DNA of 64,000 bases from Gaiellasilicea sp963791905 (GTDB lineage: Bacteria > Actinomycetota > Thermoleophilia > Gaiellales > Gaiellaceae), in the NCBI GenBank assembly GCA_963791905.1, contig CAWBTX010000006.1, forward strand, positions 744,001 through 808,000. Reading direction: 5' to 3'. Position numbers and translations under genes: made by a program. The notes below the pieces were generated by a model. The model did not search any database, was not told the DNA's origin, and saw only the letters and a list, made by a program, of their open reading frames with translations. Of this stretch, positions 9,877 through 18,530 are shown piece by piece (within the stretch, counting starts at the first letter, position 1; every line of letters starts with the position of its first letter).

Positions 9877-10337
9877 TGCCCTTCAGCTCCTCGACGATCG
9901 CGGCGGCGTCGCCAGGCTTCACGTTCATCCGGTAGGGGTGATCGACGGCCACGATGGTCGCCCAGCCGCAGCCGCCGAGGCACTCGACCGTCCGCAGGGT
10001 GGCGAACCCGTCCTCGGTCGTCTCCCCGGCCTGCACGCCGAGCTCCTGCTCGAGCTCCTCGAGCACCTGCTGTGCTCCGACGAGCGCACACGAGACGTTC
10101 GTGCACACCTCGATCAGGTGCTCGCCCACGGGCTGCAGGTGGAACATGTCGTAGAAGGACGCGACCGCCATGCAGGTGGCCGGCGTCTCCTCCATGCGCC
10201 TCGGCGACCTCTCGGAACGCATCCGGCGAGAGCCATCCGTAGCGCTCCTGCGCGAGCCGCAGCGCCGGCAGCATGGCCGATCCGGGCTGCGGATACTGCG
10301 CGCGCACGTCCTGGATCTCGTCGTAGAGGGAGCTCAC
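9869..10337 (-). CDS. nuoE: NADH-quinone oxidoreductase subunit E, with a single-base frameshift
   Basis: This thioredoxin-fold 2Fe-2S subunit (cluster N1a) is partner to NuoF. The N-terminal frame starts at GTG 10337 (MSSLYDEIQDVRAQYPQ) and reads to AFREVAEA near 10197. The remainder is in another frame: EETPATCMAVASFYDMFHLQ, then the ligand motifs CTNVSC and CLGGC. Dropping one extra base at the junction gives a protein of about 155 aa with the normal VAEALEETPA context, and the 469-nt span is one over a multiple of three. The GTG overlaps the nuoD stop. All ligands are intact, so a sequencing insertion is likely. Confidence 0.9.
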
Positions 10338-11605
10338 CGGTCGACCTCGCCCATGACACCGTCCAGCGAGCCGACGATCGCGATCAGATCCGCGACCGCG
10401 GCGTCACGCATGCACGTCGCCGTCGCCTCGAGCGCGACGAACGACGGGGCGCGGAACTTCACCCGCCACGGCTTCGGCCCGCCGTCCGAGACGACGTAGC
10501 AGCCGAGCTCGCCGCGCGGGGACTCGACCGTGACGTAGATCTCGCCCTCGGGGACGCGGTAGCCCTCGGTGACGATCTTGAAGTGGTGGATCAGCGACTC
10601 CATCGAGGTGTGGAGCTCCTCGCGCGGCGGTAGCACGACCTTGCGGTCGTCGGCGATCCAGGGCTCGCCCTGCATCTCCTCGAGCCGCTCGATGCACTGG
10701 GCGATGATCCGGGTCGACTCGCGCATCTCGTCCATGCGGACTCGGTAGCGGTCGTAGACGTCGCCGCCGTGGTAGACCGGCACGTCGAACTCGACCTGCT
10801 CGTAGGCCAGGTACGGCTGAGCGCGGCGGAGGTCCCAGTTGACGCCCGACGCGCGCAGCACGGGGCCGGACTGGCCGAGCGCGATCGCGTCGTCGGCGGA
10901 GAGGAGGCCGACCCCGACCGTGCGCTCGCGCCAGATCTTGTTGTCGTCGAGGATCGCCGCGTAGTCGTCGAGCCCCTTCGGCATCCGCTCGCAGAATTTC
11001 CGCGCCTCCGCGTAGAAGCCCGGCGGGATGTCCTCGGCGAGCCCGCCGGCCTGGAAGTAGCGCGTGTGCATCCGCGCGCCGGCGACCAGCTCGAAGAGGT
11101 CGAGCACGAGCTCGCGCTCGCGGAAGCAGTACCAGAACATCGAGATCGCGCCGATCTCGAGCGCCGACGTGCCGAGGTAGACCAGATGGGAGTGGATGCG
11201 CACCAGCTCGCTCAGCGCCATCCGCGTCCACGTCGCCTTCCGCGGCACCTCGAGCGCGAGCAGCTTCTCGATCGCCAGCACGAAGACGAGCTCGTTGTAC
11301 TGGAAGGAGACGTAGTCGATCCGCTCCGGGTACGTGATGCACTTCCACCACGTCTTGTGCTCCATCGTCTTCTCGAAGCCGGTGTGGAGGTAGCCGACGA
11401 CCGCGCTGATGCCGACCACGCGCTCGCCCTCGAGGTCGACGATCAGGCGAAGGACGCCGTGCGTCGACGGATGATTCGGGCCGAAGTTGACGGTGAGGAT
11501 GTCGCCCTTCTGCCGGAGCTCCTCGGAGGCCTGCAGCGCCGAGGGAATCGGCTCGGGGATGCGCGTCCCCGTGTAGATCGCGCGTCGCCGCTCGACGACA
11601 GCCAC
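10334..11605 (-). CDS. nuoD: NADH-quinone oxidoreductase subunit D
   Basis: This 423-aa peripheral-arm subunit lines the quinone site. It is related to the large subunit of NiFe hydrogenases but lacks the metal site. The quinone-site loop appears as NFGPNHPSTHGVLRLI, with the conserved His residues, and the C-terminus has ESPRGELGCYVVSDGG and ending motifs ATCMRDAAVADLIAIVGSLD. The start is GTG 11605, immediately after the nuoC TAA. The frame is unbroken and the length is standard. Confidence 0.96.
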   Translation of the reverse strand: MAVVERRRAIYTGTRIPEPIPSALQASEELRQKGDILTVNFGPNHPSTHGVLRLIVDLEGERVVGISAVVGYLHTGFEKTMEHKTWWKCITYPERIDYVSFQYNELVFVLAIEKLLALEVPRKATWTRMALSELVRIHSHLVYLGTSALEIGAISMFWYCFRERELVLDLFELVAGARMHTRYFQAGGLAEDIPPGFYAEARKFCERMPKGLDDYAAILDDNKIWRERTVGVGLLSADDAIALGQSGPVLRASGVNWDLRRAQPYLAYEQVEFDVPVYHGGDVYDRYRVRMDEMRESTRIIAQCIERLEEMQGEPWIADDRKVVLPPREELHTSMESLIHHFKIVTEGYRVPEGEIYVTVESPRGELGCYVVSDGGPKPWRVKFRAPSFVALEATATCMRDAAVADLIAIVGSLDGVMGEVDR

Positions 11606-12148
11606 TTACTCCTCCCCCGAGAAGCGCACAGGCTCGCCGCCGATCGGATAGTCCTTGCGGAGCGGGTGGCCCTCCCAGTCGTCCTCCATCAGGATCCGGG
11701 AGAGGTTCGGGTGACCCTGGATCGGGATGCCCATCATGTCCCAGGCCTCGCGCTCGTGCCAGTCCGCGGTCGGCCAGATCGGGACGACGCTCTGGACCGG
11801 CTCGCCGTCGTCGAGCCAGACCTGGACGCGGACGCGGCGCGGCTCGTCGTCGAGCTTCAGCAGGTGGTAGTTGACCGAGAAGCGCTTCGGCTTCGGCGCC
11901 GGCCGGCGCGCGTCGCCCTGCGACCCGGGGGCGTTCAGGTCGCGCCCTGCCGGTGTGCCGTAGTAGCCCGCCGAGCCGCGCTCGCCCCAGTCGAGGTAGT
12001 CGGTCGGCGTGATGTCGGACAGCACGTTGAACCCTGCCTCGCGCAGGTGGGAGCAGGCCTCGAGCAGCCTGGCCGGGTCGACGACGAGCGTCGTCTCGTC
12101 GTACGCCTCGCGGGTCTCGATGAGCCCCGGGACGGCGTCGAAGGACAC
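11606..12148 (-). CDS. nuoC: NADH-quinone oxidoreductase subunit C
   Basis: This 180-aa subunit of the 30-kDa family sits in the peripheral arm beside NuoD. The diagnostic C-terminal signature is present as WHEREAWDMMGIPIQGHPNL followed by LMEDDWEGHPLRKDYP. The start is GTG 12148 (MSFDAVPGLIETREAYDE), which shares one base with the nuoB TAG. A proline-rich loop lies near residues 85-100. It stops with TAA directly before the nuoD start. Confidence 0.95.
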   Translation of the reverse strand: MSFDAVPGLIETREAYDETTLVVDPARLLEACSHLREAGFNVLSDITPTDYLDWGERGSAGYYGTPAGRDLNAPGSQGDARRPAPKPKRFSVNYHLLKLDDEPRRVRVQVWLDDGEPVQSVVPIWPTADWHEREAWDMMGIPIQGHPNLSRILMEDDWEGHPLRKDYPIGGEPVRFSGEE

Positions 12149-12756
12149 TACGACGCGACTCCGCGGATCTCGTACGCGGGTGGGACCCCGGCCATGACCT
12201 TCTCGTGCAACCGGATGATTCCCTCCATCAGCGCCTCGGGCCGCGGCGGGCAGCCCGGGATGTGGATGTCGACCGGGACGATCTTGTCGACGCCCTGGAG
12301 GATCGTGTAGTTGTTGAACATCCCGCCGGAGCTCGCGCAGGCGCCCATCGCGATCACCCACTTGGGCTCGAGCATCTGGTCGTACACCTGGCGCAGCGGC
12401 GCCGCCATCTTGTGCGCGACGCGACCCGACACGATCAGGAGGTCCGCCTGGCGCGGCGAGGAGCTGAAGCGCTCCATCCCGAAGCGCGCGATGTCGTAGC
12501 GCGACGAGACGATCGACATCATCTCGATCGCGCAGCAGGCCAGTCCGAACGTGTCCGGCCACATCGAGTTCGACTGCGCCCACGCGACCGCCTTCTCGAG
12601 CGTCGTCAGGCCGAGTGCGTCCTCGAGCTGCTCGACCTCCTGCTCGAACACACCCGGTCCCTTGGTCGGCCAGAGGAGGCGCTCGCTCTGCATCCCGGCC
12701 TTCGCGAGCGGCCGGTTGGAGCGCCGTTTCGGATCGATGGTCTTGTCTACCGCCAC
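12148..12756 (-). CDS. nuoB: NADH-quinone oxidoreductase subunit B (cluster N2)
   Basis: This subunit carries the terminal 4Fe-4S cluster N2, which reduces quinone. The tandem Cys pair is visible in FGLACCAIEMM, with further ligands in MGACASSGGMF and HIPGCPPRPEAL. The chosen GTG at 12756 overlaps the nuoA end and gives 202 aa (MAVDKTIDPKRRSNRP). An ATG 63 bases downstream (MQSERLLWPTKG) would give 181 aa and cannot be excluded. The C-terminus ends in YEIRGVAS. Confidence 0.95.
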   Translation of the reverse strand: MAVDKTIDPKRRSNRPLAKAGMQSERLLWPTKGPGVFEQEVEQLEDALGLTTLEKAVAWAQSNSMWPDTFGLACCAIEMMSIVSSRYDIARFGMERFSSSPRQADLLIVSGRVAHKMAAPLRQVYDQMLEPKWVIAMGACASSGGMFNNYTILQGVDKIVPVDIHIPGCPPRPEALMEGIIRLHEKVMAGVPPAYEIRGVAS

Positions 12757-13109
12757 TCGAGCGCCCCCTTGCGCCAGATGTAGATGTAGGCGACGGCGAG
12801 GATCCCGACGAAGACGAGGAGCTCCCACACGCCGAACCACCCCAGCGGCTCGAGCACGATCGCGAGCGGATACAGGAAGACGATCTCGATGTCGAAGAGG
12901 ATGAAGAGCATCGCAGTCAGGTAGAAGCTGACCGTGAAGCGCTGCTGGGCCGGCGGGCCTTCGGAGACGCCGGACTCGAACGGGAGGAAGCGTGCGCGGA
13001 CTCGGCGCTTGGGCCTCGTCGCGAACAGGAAGGTGAACGCGATCATCGAGGCAGGGATCGCGGCCGCGAAGAACGCGTAGACGAGGAAGGGGAAGTAGTC
13101 GGCGAGCAT
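12747..13109 (-). CDS. nuoA: NADH-quinone oxidoreductase subunit A
   Basis: This 120-aa subunit has three membrane helices and is the first gene of the operon. It contains the family motif FESGVSEGPPAQQRFTVSFY (usually YECG...R) and the acidic helix AMLFILFDIEIVFLYPLA. The conserved Cys of the quinone-side loop, usual in NuoA, is replaced by Ser here. The ATG is at 13109, and the 120-bp gap to the divergent Fe-S carrier gene must hold the operon promoter. On this strand a TAACGT hexamer lies 13 bases before the ATG. Confidence 0.95.
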   Translation of the reverse strand: MLADYFPFLVYAFFAAAIPASMIAFTFLFATRPKRRVRARFLPFESGVSEGPPAQQRFTVSFYLTAMLFILFDIEIVFLYPLAIVLEPLGWFGVWELLVFVGILAVAYIYIWRKGALEWR

Positions 13110-13229
13110 CCGCTCCGAGCGGACGTTAGCAGCTTCGGGGTCCGCACGAGCAAGGGTGCAAACCGCGGAACAGAGCGGTTTCCGGTGTCACGAAGTCGAC
13201 CGGTTGACCACGTTGCTAGGATCAGGGAG

Positions 13230-13646
13230 ATGGCAATCGTCGAGCATCCGACGACGCTCGTCTCTTTGACGACCGGCGCGGCCGAGAAGATCAAGTCGCT
13301 CCTCGCCGAGGAGGCCGAGGGCGACGTGACCGTCCTGCGCGTCGCGATTCAGGGCGGCGGCTGCTCCGGGTTCCAGTACGGGCTCGGCTTCGACTCGGGC
13401 CCGGCGGAGGGCGACGAGGTGATCGAGCAGCACGGCGTGACGGTCGTCGTCGACCCCTTCAGCGCGCCGTACCTCAAGGGCGCGACGGTGGACTTCCTGA
13501 ACACGATCTCCGAGTCGGGCTTCAAGATCGACAACCCGAACGCGGCCGCGTCGTGCGGCTGCGGGCACAGCTTCACCGTCGAGGAAGGCGCCGAAGCCGC
13601 CCCCGACGCGCACGGCGACGGCTGCGGCTCCGGCTGCTCTCACTAG
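13230..13646 (+). CDS. erpA: A-type iron-sulfur carrier (HesB/IscA/ErpA family)
   Basis: This 138-aa protein delivers Fe-S clusters to apo-enzymes. Its placement divergent to the cluster-rich complex I operon fits that job. The three conserved Cys of the family are visible in IQGGGCSGFQYGLGF and in the CGCGHSF pair near residue 112. A Gly/His/Cys-rich tail (DGCGSGCSH) follows and is an unusual extra. The ATG at 13230 lies seven bases after a TAGGAT hexamer, so the mRNA may be nearly leaderless. The family call is firm; ErpA rather than another A-type carrier is a guess. Confidence 0.88.
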   Translation: MAIVEHPTTLVSLTTGAAEKIKSLLAEEAEGDVTVLRVAIQGGGCSGFQYGLGFDSGPAEGDEVIEQHGVTVVVDPFSAPYLKGATVDFLNTISESGFKIDNPNAAASCGCGHSFTVEEGAEAAPDAHGDGCGSGCSH

Positions 13647-13657
13647 TCGCCTCCGGG

Positions 13658-14068
13658 CTAGAGCACCTGATCGGCCACGACAGCGGCAACCCCGCCGGCG
13701 GTCGCGAGCACGCCGAGCACGATTGCGATCGTTGCGGCGCCGCGGGCCTCGGGGCGCTCCCGGCCGAGCAGGCCAAGGACGATCGCGGCCGGGCCGAGGA
13801 CGAACGGTAGACCGACCCAGAAGGCCGCGACAGACAAGAGGGCCAGCGCACCGATGATGACGCCCGCCCGGCCGGGCCTCTCGATTCGGGGGATCGCCCA
13901 GCCAAAGAGGATCGCCGCAACGGCGAGCGAGAGTACGAGCGTGAACGCGTAGGGGCCGGCACCGCCGTTGTCGCCGTCGCCGGTGAAGTTGGCGGCTGCG
14001 AGCACGATGGCCGTCAAGGCCGCCGCCGCGAAGCCGGCCATCGGAATGTTCATTCGGTCGAGGGTCAT
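13658..14068 (-). CDS. small integral membrane protein of unknown function
   Basis: This 136-aa protein has four predicted membrane helices (around residues 8-28, 40-58, 70-100 and 110-135) separated by short charged loops. One loop reads IPRIERPGR and another LLGRERPEARG. I do not recognise a family beyond a DUF4190-like layout (paired helices around a short basic loop). It is divergent from the NarL-type kinase/regulator pair at 14227-16009. The start used is ATG 14068 (MTLDRMNIPM); ATG 14053 is an alternative. Confidence 0.7.
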   Translation of the reverse strand: MTLDRMNIPMAGFAAAALTAIVLAAANFTGDGDNGGAGPYAFTLVLSLAVAAILFGWAIPRIERPGRAGVIIGALALLSVAAFWVGLPFVLGPAAIVLGLLGRERPEARGAATIAIVLGVLATAGGVAAVVADQVL

Positions 14069-14226
14069 GCTGTGTCCTTTCGGTCGCGATTGACGACCCT
14101 CACGCTATGAACGGCCACCCCTGTCGGCATCGCCGCGCAGGCGGAATCGAGCTCCCCCGGAGGAGCGAATCGACGTCGCTCGCACGGGCGACGACGACGG
14201 CGAGCGACCGGGCTACCGTGTCGCGC

Positions 14227-15342
14227 GTGATCAGGCGCTTCTTGAGCTCCTACGGCGAGCTCGTGCTCGTCGTTCGGCCTCGGGCTGCTGGCTCAGGCCG
14301 AGCTCTGGCTCGACTCCAGCTGGGCCGATGACCGGTACGAGCTCGCGCCGCTCGCGCTCGCGATGACGGCGATCCTCCTGCTCAGGGTCAGGGCGCCGGT
14401 TCTGACCCTCGTCGCGGAGGTCGCTGCGCTCCAGCTTGCGGGCGCGCTGAACGCGGTGCCGGACGACGACCCGATGAGCGTCATCCTCATCGTCATCGTC
14501 GCGCTCTACTCGGCCGGCGCACATGCGCGCGGACGCGCGCTTGCCGCCGCGGGGGTCGTCGTTCTGCTCGCCACCGTCGCCGCCGTGATCCAGGACGGCA
14601 GCAGCCTGAACGTCAGCGGCTTCCTCTTCTTCGGCTTCTTCATCGGCGCTCCGTTCCTCGCCGGCATCGCCATCCGTATCCGCCGCGAGCGCGAGCACGT
14701 GCTCGTCCGCGAGCGGGACGAGCAGGCGCGGACCGCCGTCGTCGAGGAGCGGACGCGGATCGCGCGCGAGCTTCACGACATCGTCGCGCACGCGATCAGC
14801 GTCATCGTCCTCCAGGCTCGCGGAGCGCGACACTCGCTCGCGGACGACCCCGACGACGCCCGGCACGCGATCGACGCGATCGAACGGACGGCGTCGCAGG
14901 CGCTCGGCGAGATGCGGCGGCTGCTCGCAATCCTGCGGGCGGACGACGAGGCGGGCTCCCTCGCGCCGGGGGCCTCGATGTCCCATCTAGACGTCCTCGC
15001 CGGCGAGGTGCGGGCAGCCGGGCTACCGGTCGAGATCCGCGTGGCCGGCGAGCCGCGCGAGCTGTCCCCGGGCTCGACTCGTCCGCGTACCGGATCGTGC
15101 AGGAGGCGCTGACGAACGCGCTCAAGCACGCCGGTCGCGCGCGGGCGGTGGTGACCGTCGACTACGGCGACGAGCTGCTCGAGCTCGAGGTCGCCGACGA
15201 CGGCGTCGGTGCGACGAACGGCGACGGCGGAGGCCACGGCCTGCTCGGCATGCGCGAGCGGGCGGCCGTGTTCGGCGGCCGGGTCGACGCCGGTCCGCGA
15301 GACGGCGGCGGCTATGTCGTGCGAGCCCGCCTGCCGCTGTGA
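14227..15342 (+). CDS. sensor histidine kinase, HisKA_3 type, with two frame breaks
   Basis: This membrane sensor kinase pairs with the response regulator that follows. The N-terminus holds about four to five hydrophobic helices. Then come HisKA_3 with ARELHDIVAHAISVIVLQAR (phospho-His in ELHD) and an HATPase_c domain with IVQEALTNALKHA, DDGVG and GHGLLGMRERAAVFGG. The frame changes near 14268 (ELVLV to FGLGLLAQAELW) and again near 15068 (SPG to LDSSAYRIVQEA), where a G is probably missing in a CCCCGGG run. Together the two shifts keep the span a multiple of three. The GTG at 14227 lies seven bases after TACCGT; GTG 14218 is the alternative. Confidence 0.85.
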
Positions 15343-15352
15343 GCCCGCCGCC

Positions 15353-16009
15353 GTGATCCGCGTCCTGCTCGCGGACGACCAGCGGCTCGTTCGCTCGGGC
15401 TTTCGCATGATCCTGCGCTCCGACCCAGACCTCGAGGTCGTCGGCGAGGCCGGCGACGGCGTCGAGGCGGTCGCGCTGGCCCGCGAGCTGCGCCCGGACG
15501 TCGTGTTGATGGACGTCCGCATGCCGCGTGTCGACGGGATCGAGGCCACGCGGCAGATCACGGCGATGAGCGAGCCGCCGCGTGTCCTCGTCCTGACCAC
15601 GTTCGACCTCGACGAGTACGTCTACGCGGCGCTCCGCGCGGGCGCGAGCGGCTTCCTGCTGAAGGACGCTCCGGAGGAGCAGCTCGCGGCCGCGATCAGG
15701 ATCGCGGCCGACGGCGGCGCGCTGTTCTCGCCGGGCGTCACCAGGCGGCTGATCGAGCGCTTCGCAGCACTGGACTCCGAGGGTGCCGCGCCGCCGCAGC
15801 TCGACGGGCTGACGGCGCGGGAGGTCGAGGTCTTGCGTCTGATCGCGCGAGGCCTCTCGAACGCCGAGATCGCTGCCGAGCTCGTCGTCAGCGACCACAC
15901 CGTCAAGACGCACGTGGCGCGGATCCTCGCCAAGCTCGACCTGCGCGACCGTACGCAGGCCGTGATCGCGGCGTACGAATCGGGGCTCATCAGGCCCGGC
16001 GGCGGCTAG
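15353..16009 (+). CDS. two-component response regulator, NarL/FixJ family
   Basis: This 218-aa cytoplasmic regulator has a receiver domain (acidic pair in LLADDQ, phospho-Asp54 in LMDVRMP, Lys in FLLKDAP) followed by a LuxR-type HTH at residues about 150-215 (LTAREVEVLRLIARGLSNAE and VSDHTVKTHVARILAKL). It starts at GTG 15353, eleven bases after the kinase stop, so the two form an operon. The stimulus is unknown. Confidence 0.93.
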   Translation: MIRVLLADDQRLVRSGFRMILRSDPDLEVVGEAGDGVEAVALARELRPDVVLMDVRMPRVDGIEATRQITAMSEPPRVLVLTTFDLDEYVYAALRAGASGFLLKDAPEEQLAAAIRIAADGGALFSPGVTRRLIERFAALDSEGAAPPQLDGLTAREVEVLRLIARGLSNAEIAAELVVSDHTVKTHVARILAKLDLRDRTQAVIAAYESGLIRPGGG

Positions 16010-16083
16010 CGCTCTCCGGCGGGCGAGTCGATCCGGTGCGGTGTCGATAATGCACGCTTCTGCCGTGACCCAGGAGGTGCCCG

Positions 16084-17037
16084 TTGGAGACCAATCTCCC
16101 GAAGTACATCGCCGAGGTGCTCGGCGCGTTCACGCTCGTGTTCATAGGGTCGCTCTCGATCCTCGCCAGCGTCGCGGCGCCCGCGCCGACCCTGCTCGTC
16201 GCCTCGTTCGGGTTCGGGCTCGCCCTGCTGGCGGGCCTCTACGCCTTCGGCGACATCTCCGGCGGGCACTACAACCCCGCCGTCTCGTTCGCGATGTTCC
16301 TGAACGGCCGGCTGGACGCGCCGACGATGGTCGGCTACTGGGTCGCGCAGTTCGCCGGCGCGATTCTCGCCTCGCTCGCCGTGCTCGCGGCGTTCAGCCA
16401 GAACCAGGTCGCGTCGACGGTGACGGCGGCGTCCGCGTCATGGGACGCCTTCTGGCTCGAGCTGATCCTGACCGCGCTCTTCGTCGCCGTCATCCTGCAG
16501 TCGTCTCGGAGTCAGCGCGTCTTCGGGACCGCGCTCATCGCGATCCCGCTGACACTCGTCGCGATCCATCTGGCCGCGATCCCCACCAGCGGCTCGTCGG
16601 TCAACCCGGCGCGCTCGCTCGGGCCGGCGCTCGTGGGCAACGAGTGGGGTGACTTCTGGATCTACCTGCTCGCTCCGATGATCGGCGCGGCGATCGGTGC
16701 CTTCGTGCACCTGTACCTCTACGGCCGCTTCGTCGTCGTCGACGTCGAGACCGTCGAGATCCCGGTCGAGGAAGACGACGATGAGCTAAGACCCGCTTGC
16801 TACCGTGTCGCCGCGATGATCGCGGTCTTTGCTGTGCTCCAGGTTCTCATCGGCGTCGCCCTGCTGACGCTGATCCTCATGCACTCCGGGCGCGATGCCG
16901 GCATGGGCGGGATGGGCTTCACGCCTGCTTCCCAGGGCGGCACGCACATCGTGGAGCGGAACCTGACGCGCCTGACTGTGGTCGTCGCGACGCTGTTCTT
17001 CCTGAACAACGTCGTGCTGTACCGGCTGCTCGCGTAG
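16084..17037 (+). CDS. aquaporin/glycerol-facilitator (MIP) reading in frame into SecG
   Basis: One uninterrupted 317-aa frame. Residues 1 to about 225 are a MIP channel with six helices and both half-helix motifs, HYNPAVSFA and SVNPARSLGPA. An acidic stretch (VEEDDDEL) then leads at residue 245 into a complete SecG: AVLQVLIGVALLTLILMHSG, the GMGGMG linker and LTVVVATLFFLNNVVLYRLL. The TTG start at 16084 has a strong AGGAGGTG site. MIP proteins normally end where the acidic stretch begins, and SecG has its own ATG at 16816. Either this is a true fusion or a single-base change removed the MIP stop; GATGAGCTAA in the linker contains a stop in each of the other two frames. Confidence 0.85.
   Translation: METNLPKYIAEVLGAFTLVFIGSLSILASVAAPAPTLLVASFGFGLALLAGLYAFGDISGGHYNPAVSFAMFLNGRLDAPTMVGYWVAQFAGAILASLAVLAAFSQNQVASTVTAASASWDAFWLELILTALFVAVILQSSRSQRVFGTALIAIPLTLVAIHLAAIPTSGSSVNPARSLGPALVGNEWGDFWIYLLAPMIGAAIGAFVHLYLYGRFVVVDVETVEIPVEEDDDELRPACYRVAAMIAVFAVLQVLIGVALLTLILMHSGRDAGMGGMGFTPASQGGTHIVERNLTRLTVVVATLFFLNNVVLYRLLA
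16816..17037 (+). CDS. secG: SecG protein-export subunit (possible independent gene inside the MIP frame)
   Basis: SecG is a two-helix accessory subunit of the SecYEG translocon. Starting at ATG 16816 gives 73 aa, the normal SecG size. It has helix 1 (AVFAVLQVLIGVALLTLILM), the Gly/Met-rich cytoplasmic loop HSGRDAGMGGMGF, and helix 2 (LTVVVATLFFLNNVVLYRLL). A TACCGT hexamer lies nine bases upstream of the ATG, similar to other starts in this window. A tRNA-Leu follows directly, an arrangement also known in E. coli (secG-leuU). The frame is open through the upstream aquaporin, so independence is inference. Confidence 0.7.
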   Translation: MIAVFAVLQVLIGVALLTLILMHSGRDAGMGGMGFTPASQGGTHIVERNLTRLTVVVATLFFLNNVVLYRLLA

Positions 17038-17062
17038 CCGGCGCTACACTGAGATCCCTCTC

Positions 17063-17146
<84 letters not shown>

Positions 17147-17150
17147 TCGC

Positions 17151-17180
17151 GCAGAACGGGTGCTCGCGCACCCGTTCTGC
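17151..17180 (+). terminator. stem-loop after tRNA-Leu
   Basis: A perfect 13-bp inverted repeat (GCAGAACGGGTGC ... GCACCCGTTCTGC) with a TCGC loop starts four bases after the tRNA. No long T tract follows (GTTAGTTG), so it may work as an L-shaped terminator or a processing signal. Confidence 0.7.
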
Positions 17181-17185
17181 GTTAG

Positions 17186-17234
17186 TTGACGTCGTCCGGA
17201 AGGATGGCTACGCTCTCCGGCGAACATACGTTCG
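17186..17234 (+). promoter_or_regulatory. lexA promoter with SOS operator
   Basis: TTGACG (17186-17191) and TACGCT (17209-17214) are separated by exactly 17 bases, a good sigma-70-type promoter. The expected start point falls at about 17221, where a perfect Gram-positive type SOS box CGAACATACGTTCG (17221-17234) begins. LexA bound there would block initiation, giving classic autoregulation. Confidence 0.88.
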
Positions 17235-17255
17235 TCAGCGAACCCGGAGGCGTCG

Positions 17256-17885
17256 ATGCTTACGGCACGGCAACAGGAGATCTGGCAGTTCCTCGTCGAG
17301 TACGTGGACAGCCACGGCTACCCGCCGACCGTGCGCGAGATCGGTGAGGCGGTCGGGCTCGCCTCGCCCTCGACCGTCCATGCGCACCTCGCCAATCTGG
17401 AGCGCGCGGGGCTGCTGCGCCGCGACCCGACGAAGCCGCGGGCGCTCGAGCTCGTCGGGCACCGCCGCGACCAGCCGCAGACCGCGCGTCCGGTGCCGCA
17501 GCAGGAGAAGCTGCCGCTGCTCGGGCAGATCGCGGCCGGCGCGCCGCTGCTTGCGGAGGAGAACATCGACGACGAGATCGCCGTACCGGAGCCGCTCGGA
17601 CGGGACGCCGACTTCCTGCTACGGGTCCGCGGCGACTCGATGATCAACGCCGGCATCCTGGACGGCGACATCCTCGTCGTCCGCAAGCAGCCGGACGCGC
17701 GCAACGGCGAGATCGTGGTCGCGCTCGTCGGCGACGACGAAGGGGCGAACGAGGCGACCGTCAAGACGTTCTACCGCGAGCAGAACCGTATCCGCCTGCA
17801 ACCGGAAAACGACGCGCTCGAGCCGATCTACGCCGACCACGTCGAGGTGCTCGGCAAGGTGACGGGGGTGTTCCGCACGCTGTGA
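17256..17885 (+). CDS. lexA: SOS repressor LexA
   Basis: This 209-aa repressor of the DNA-damage response self-cleaves when RecA filaments form. The N-terminal winged helix includes TVREIGEAVGLASPSTVHAH. The cleavage site is Ala94-Gly95 (QIAAGAPLL), and the catalytic dyad is Ser128 (GDSMINAGI) and Lys170 (ATVKTF). The ATG at 17256 follows a CCCGGAGG-like site, and an SOS box lies at 17221-17234. The TGA overlaps the GTG of the next small ORF, so the two are probably cotranscribed. Confidence 0.97.
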   Translation: MLTARQQEIWQFLVEYVDSHGYPPTVREIGEAVGLASPSTVHAHLANLERAGLLRRDPTKPRALELVGHRRDQPQTARPVPQQEKLPLLGQIAAGAPLLAEENIDDEIAVPEPLGRDADFLLRVRGDSMINAGILDGDILVVRKQPDARNGEIVVALVGDDEGANEATVKTFYREQNRIRLQPENDALEPIYADHVEVLGKVTGVFRTL

Positions 17886-18072
17886 GCGAGCTCGTCTTCC
17901 TGAACAGGACGCTCGACCAGGAGCTGGCTGCGATCGCGCGCGGCGCGAGCCTGGAATGCCTGGTCTGCGGGGAGTTCCTGCTCCGGCGCGAGCACGGGCA
18001 CGCCTGCCTGGAGTGCGGCACCCTGCTCTGGGAAGGCCTCGAAATCCCGCAGTCCGAGCTAGAATTCGCTAC

Positions 18073-18085
<13 letters not shown>
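17882..18085 (+). CDS. small zinc-ribbon protein of unknown function
   Basis: This 67-aa ORF starts at the GTG overlapping the lexA stop (GTGA). It carries two CxxC knuckles, CLVCGE and CLECGT, 17 residues apart, so a one-zinc ribbon is likely. The N-terminus (MSELVFLNRTLDQELAAIA) looks helical. Its last 13 bases overlap the RNase P RNA, and the rnpB -10 element lies in its coding region. The partner and function are unknown; cotranscription with lexA would put it under SOS control. Confidence 0.7.
18060..18065 (+). promoter_or_regulatory. -10 element of rnpB
   Basis: TAGAAT is followed by seven bases and then the first base of helix P1 of RNase P RNA at 18073, the expected spacing for transcription initiation. 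I see no clear -35 hexamer. The element lies inside the 3-prime end of the zinc-ribbon ORF. Confidence 0.65.
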
Positions 18086-18423
<338 letters not shown>

Positions 18424-18427
18424 TAAA

Positions 18428-18455
18428 GGAAAGCCCCGCAAATGCGGGGCTTTCC
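18428..18455 (+). terminator. rnpB intrinsic terminator
   Basis: A perfect 12-bp stem GGAAAGCCCCGC / GCGGGGCTTTCC with an AAAT loop follows the 3-prime end of rnpB by four bases. The stem itself ends in TTT, then CCCACTC. Confidence 0.88.
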
Positions 18456-18530
18456 CACTCTGGGACACACTCCGGCGACCAATCCACGCGCGCGTCCGCT
18501 GATCCTCGACTCACGAAAAGGAGAGTCCCC

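Noticed and set aside
13203..13222. TTGACC followed by TAGGAT upstream of erpA as a -35/-10 pair
   Set aside because: The spacing is only about 7 bases, far from the 16-18 needed; the TAGGAT alone is kept as a possible -10.
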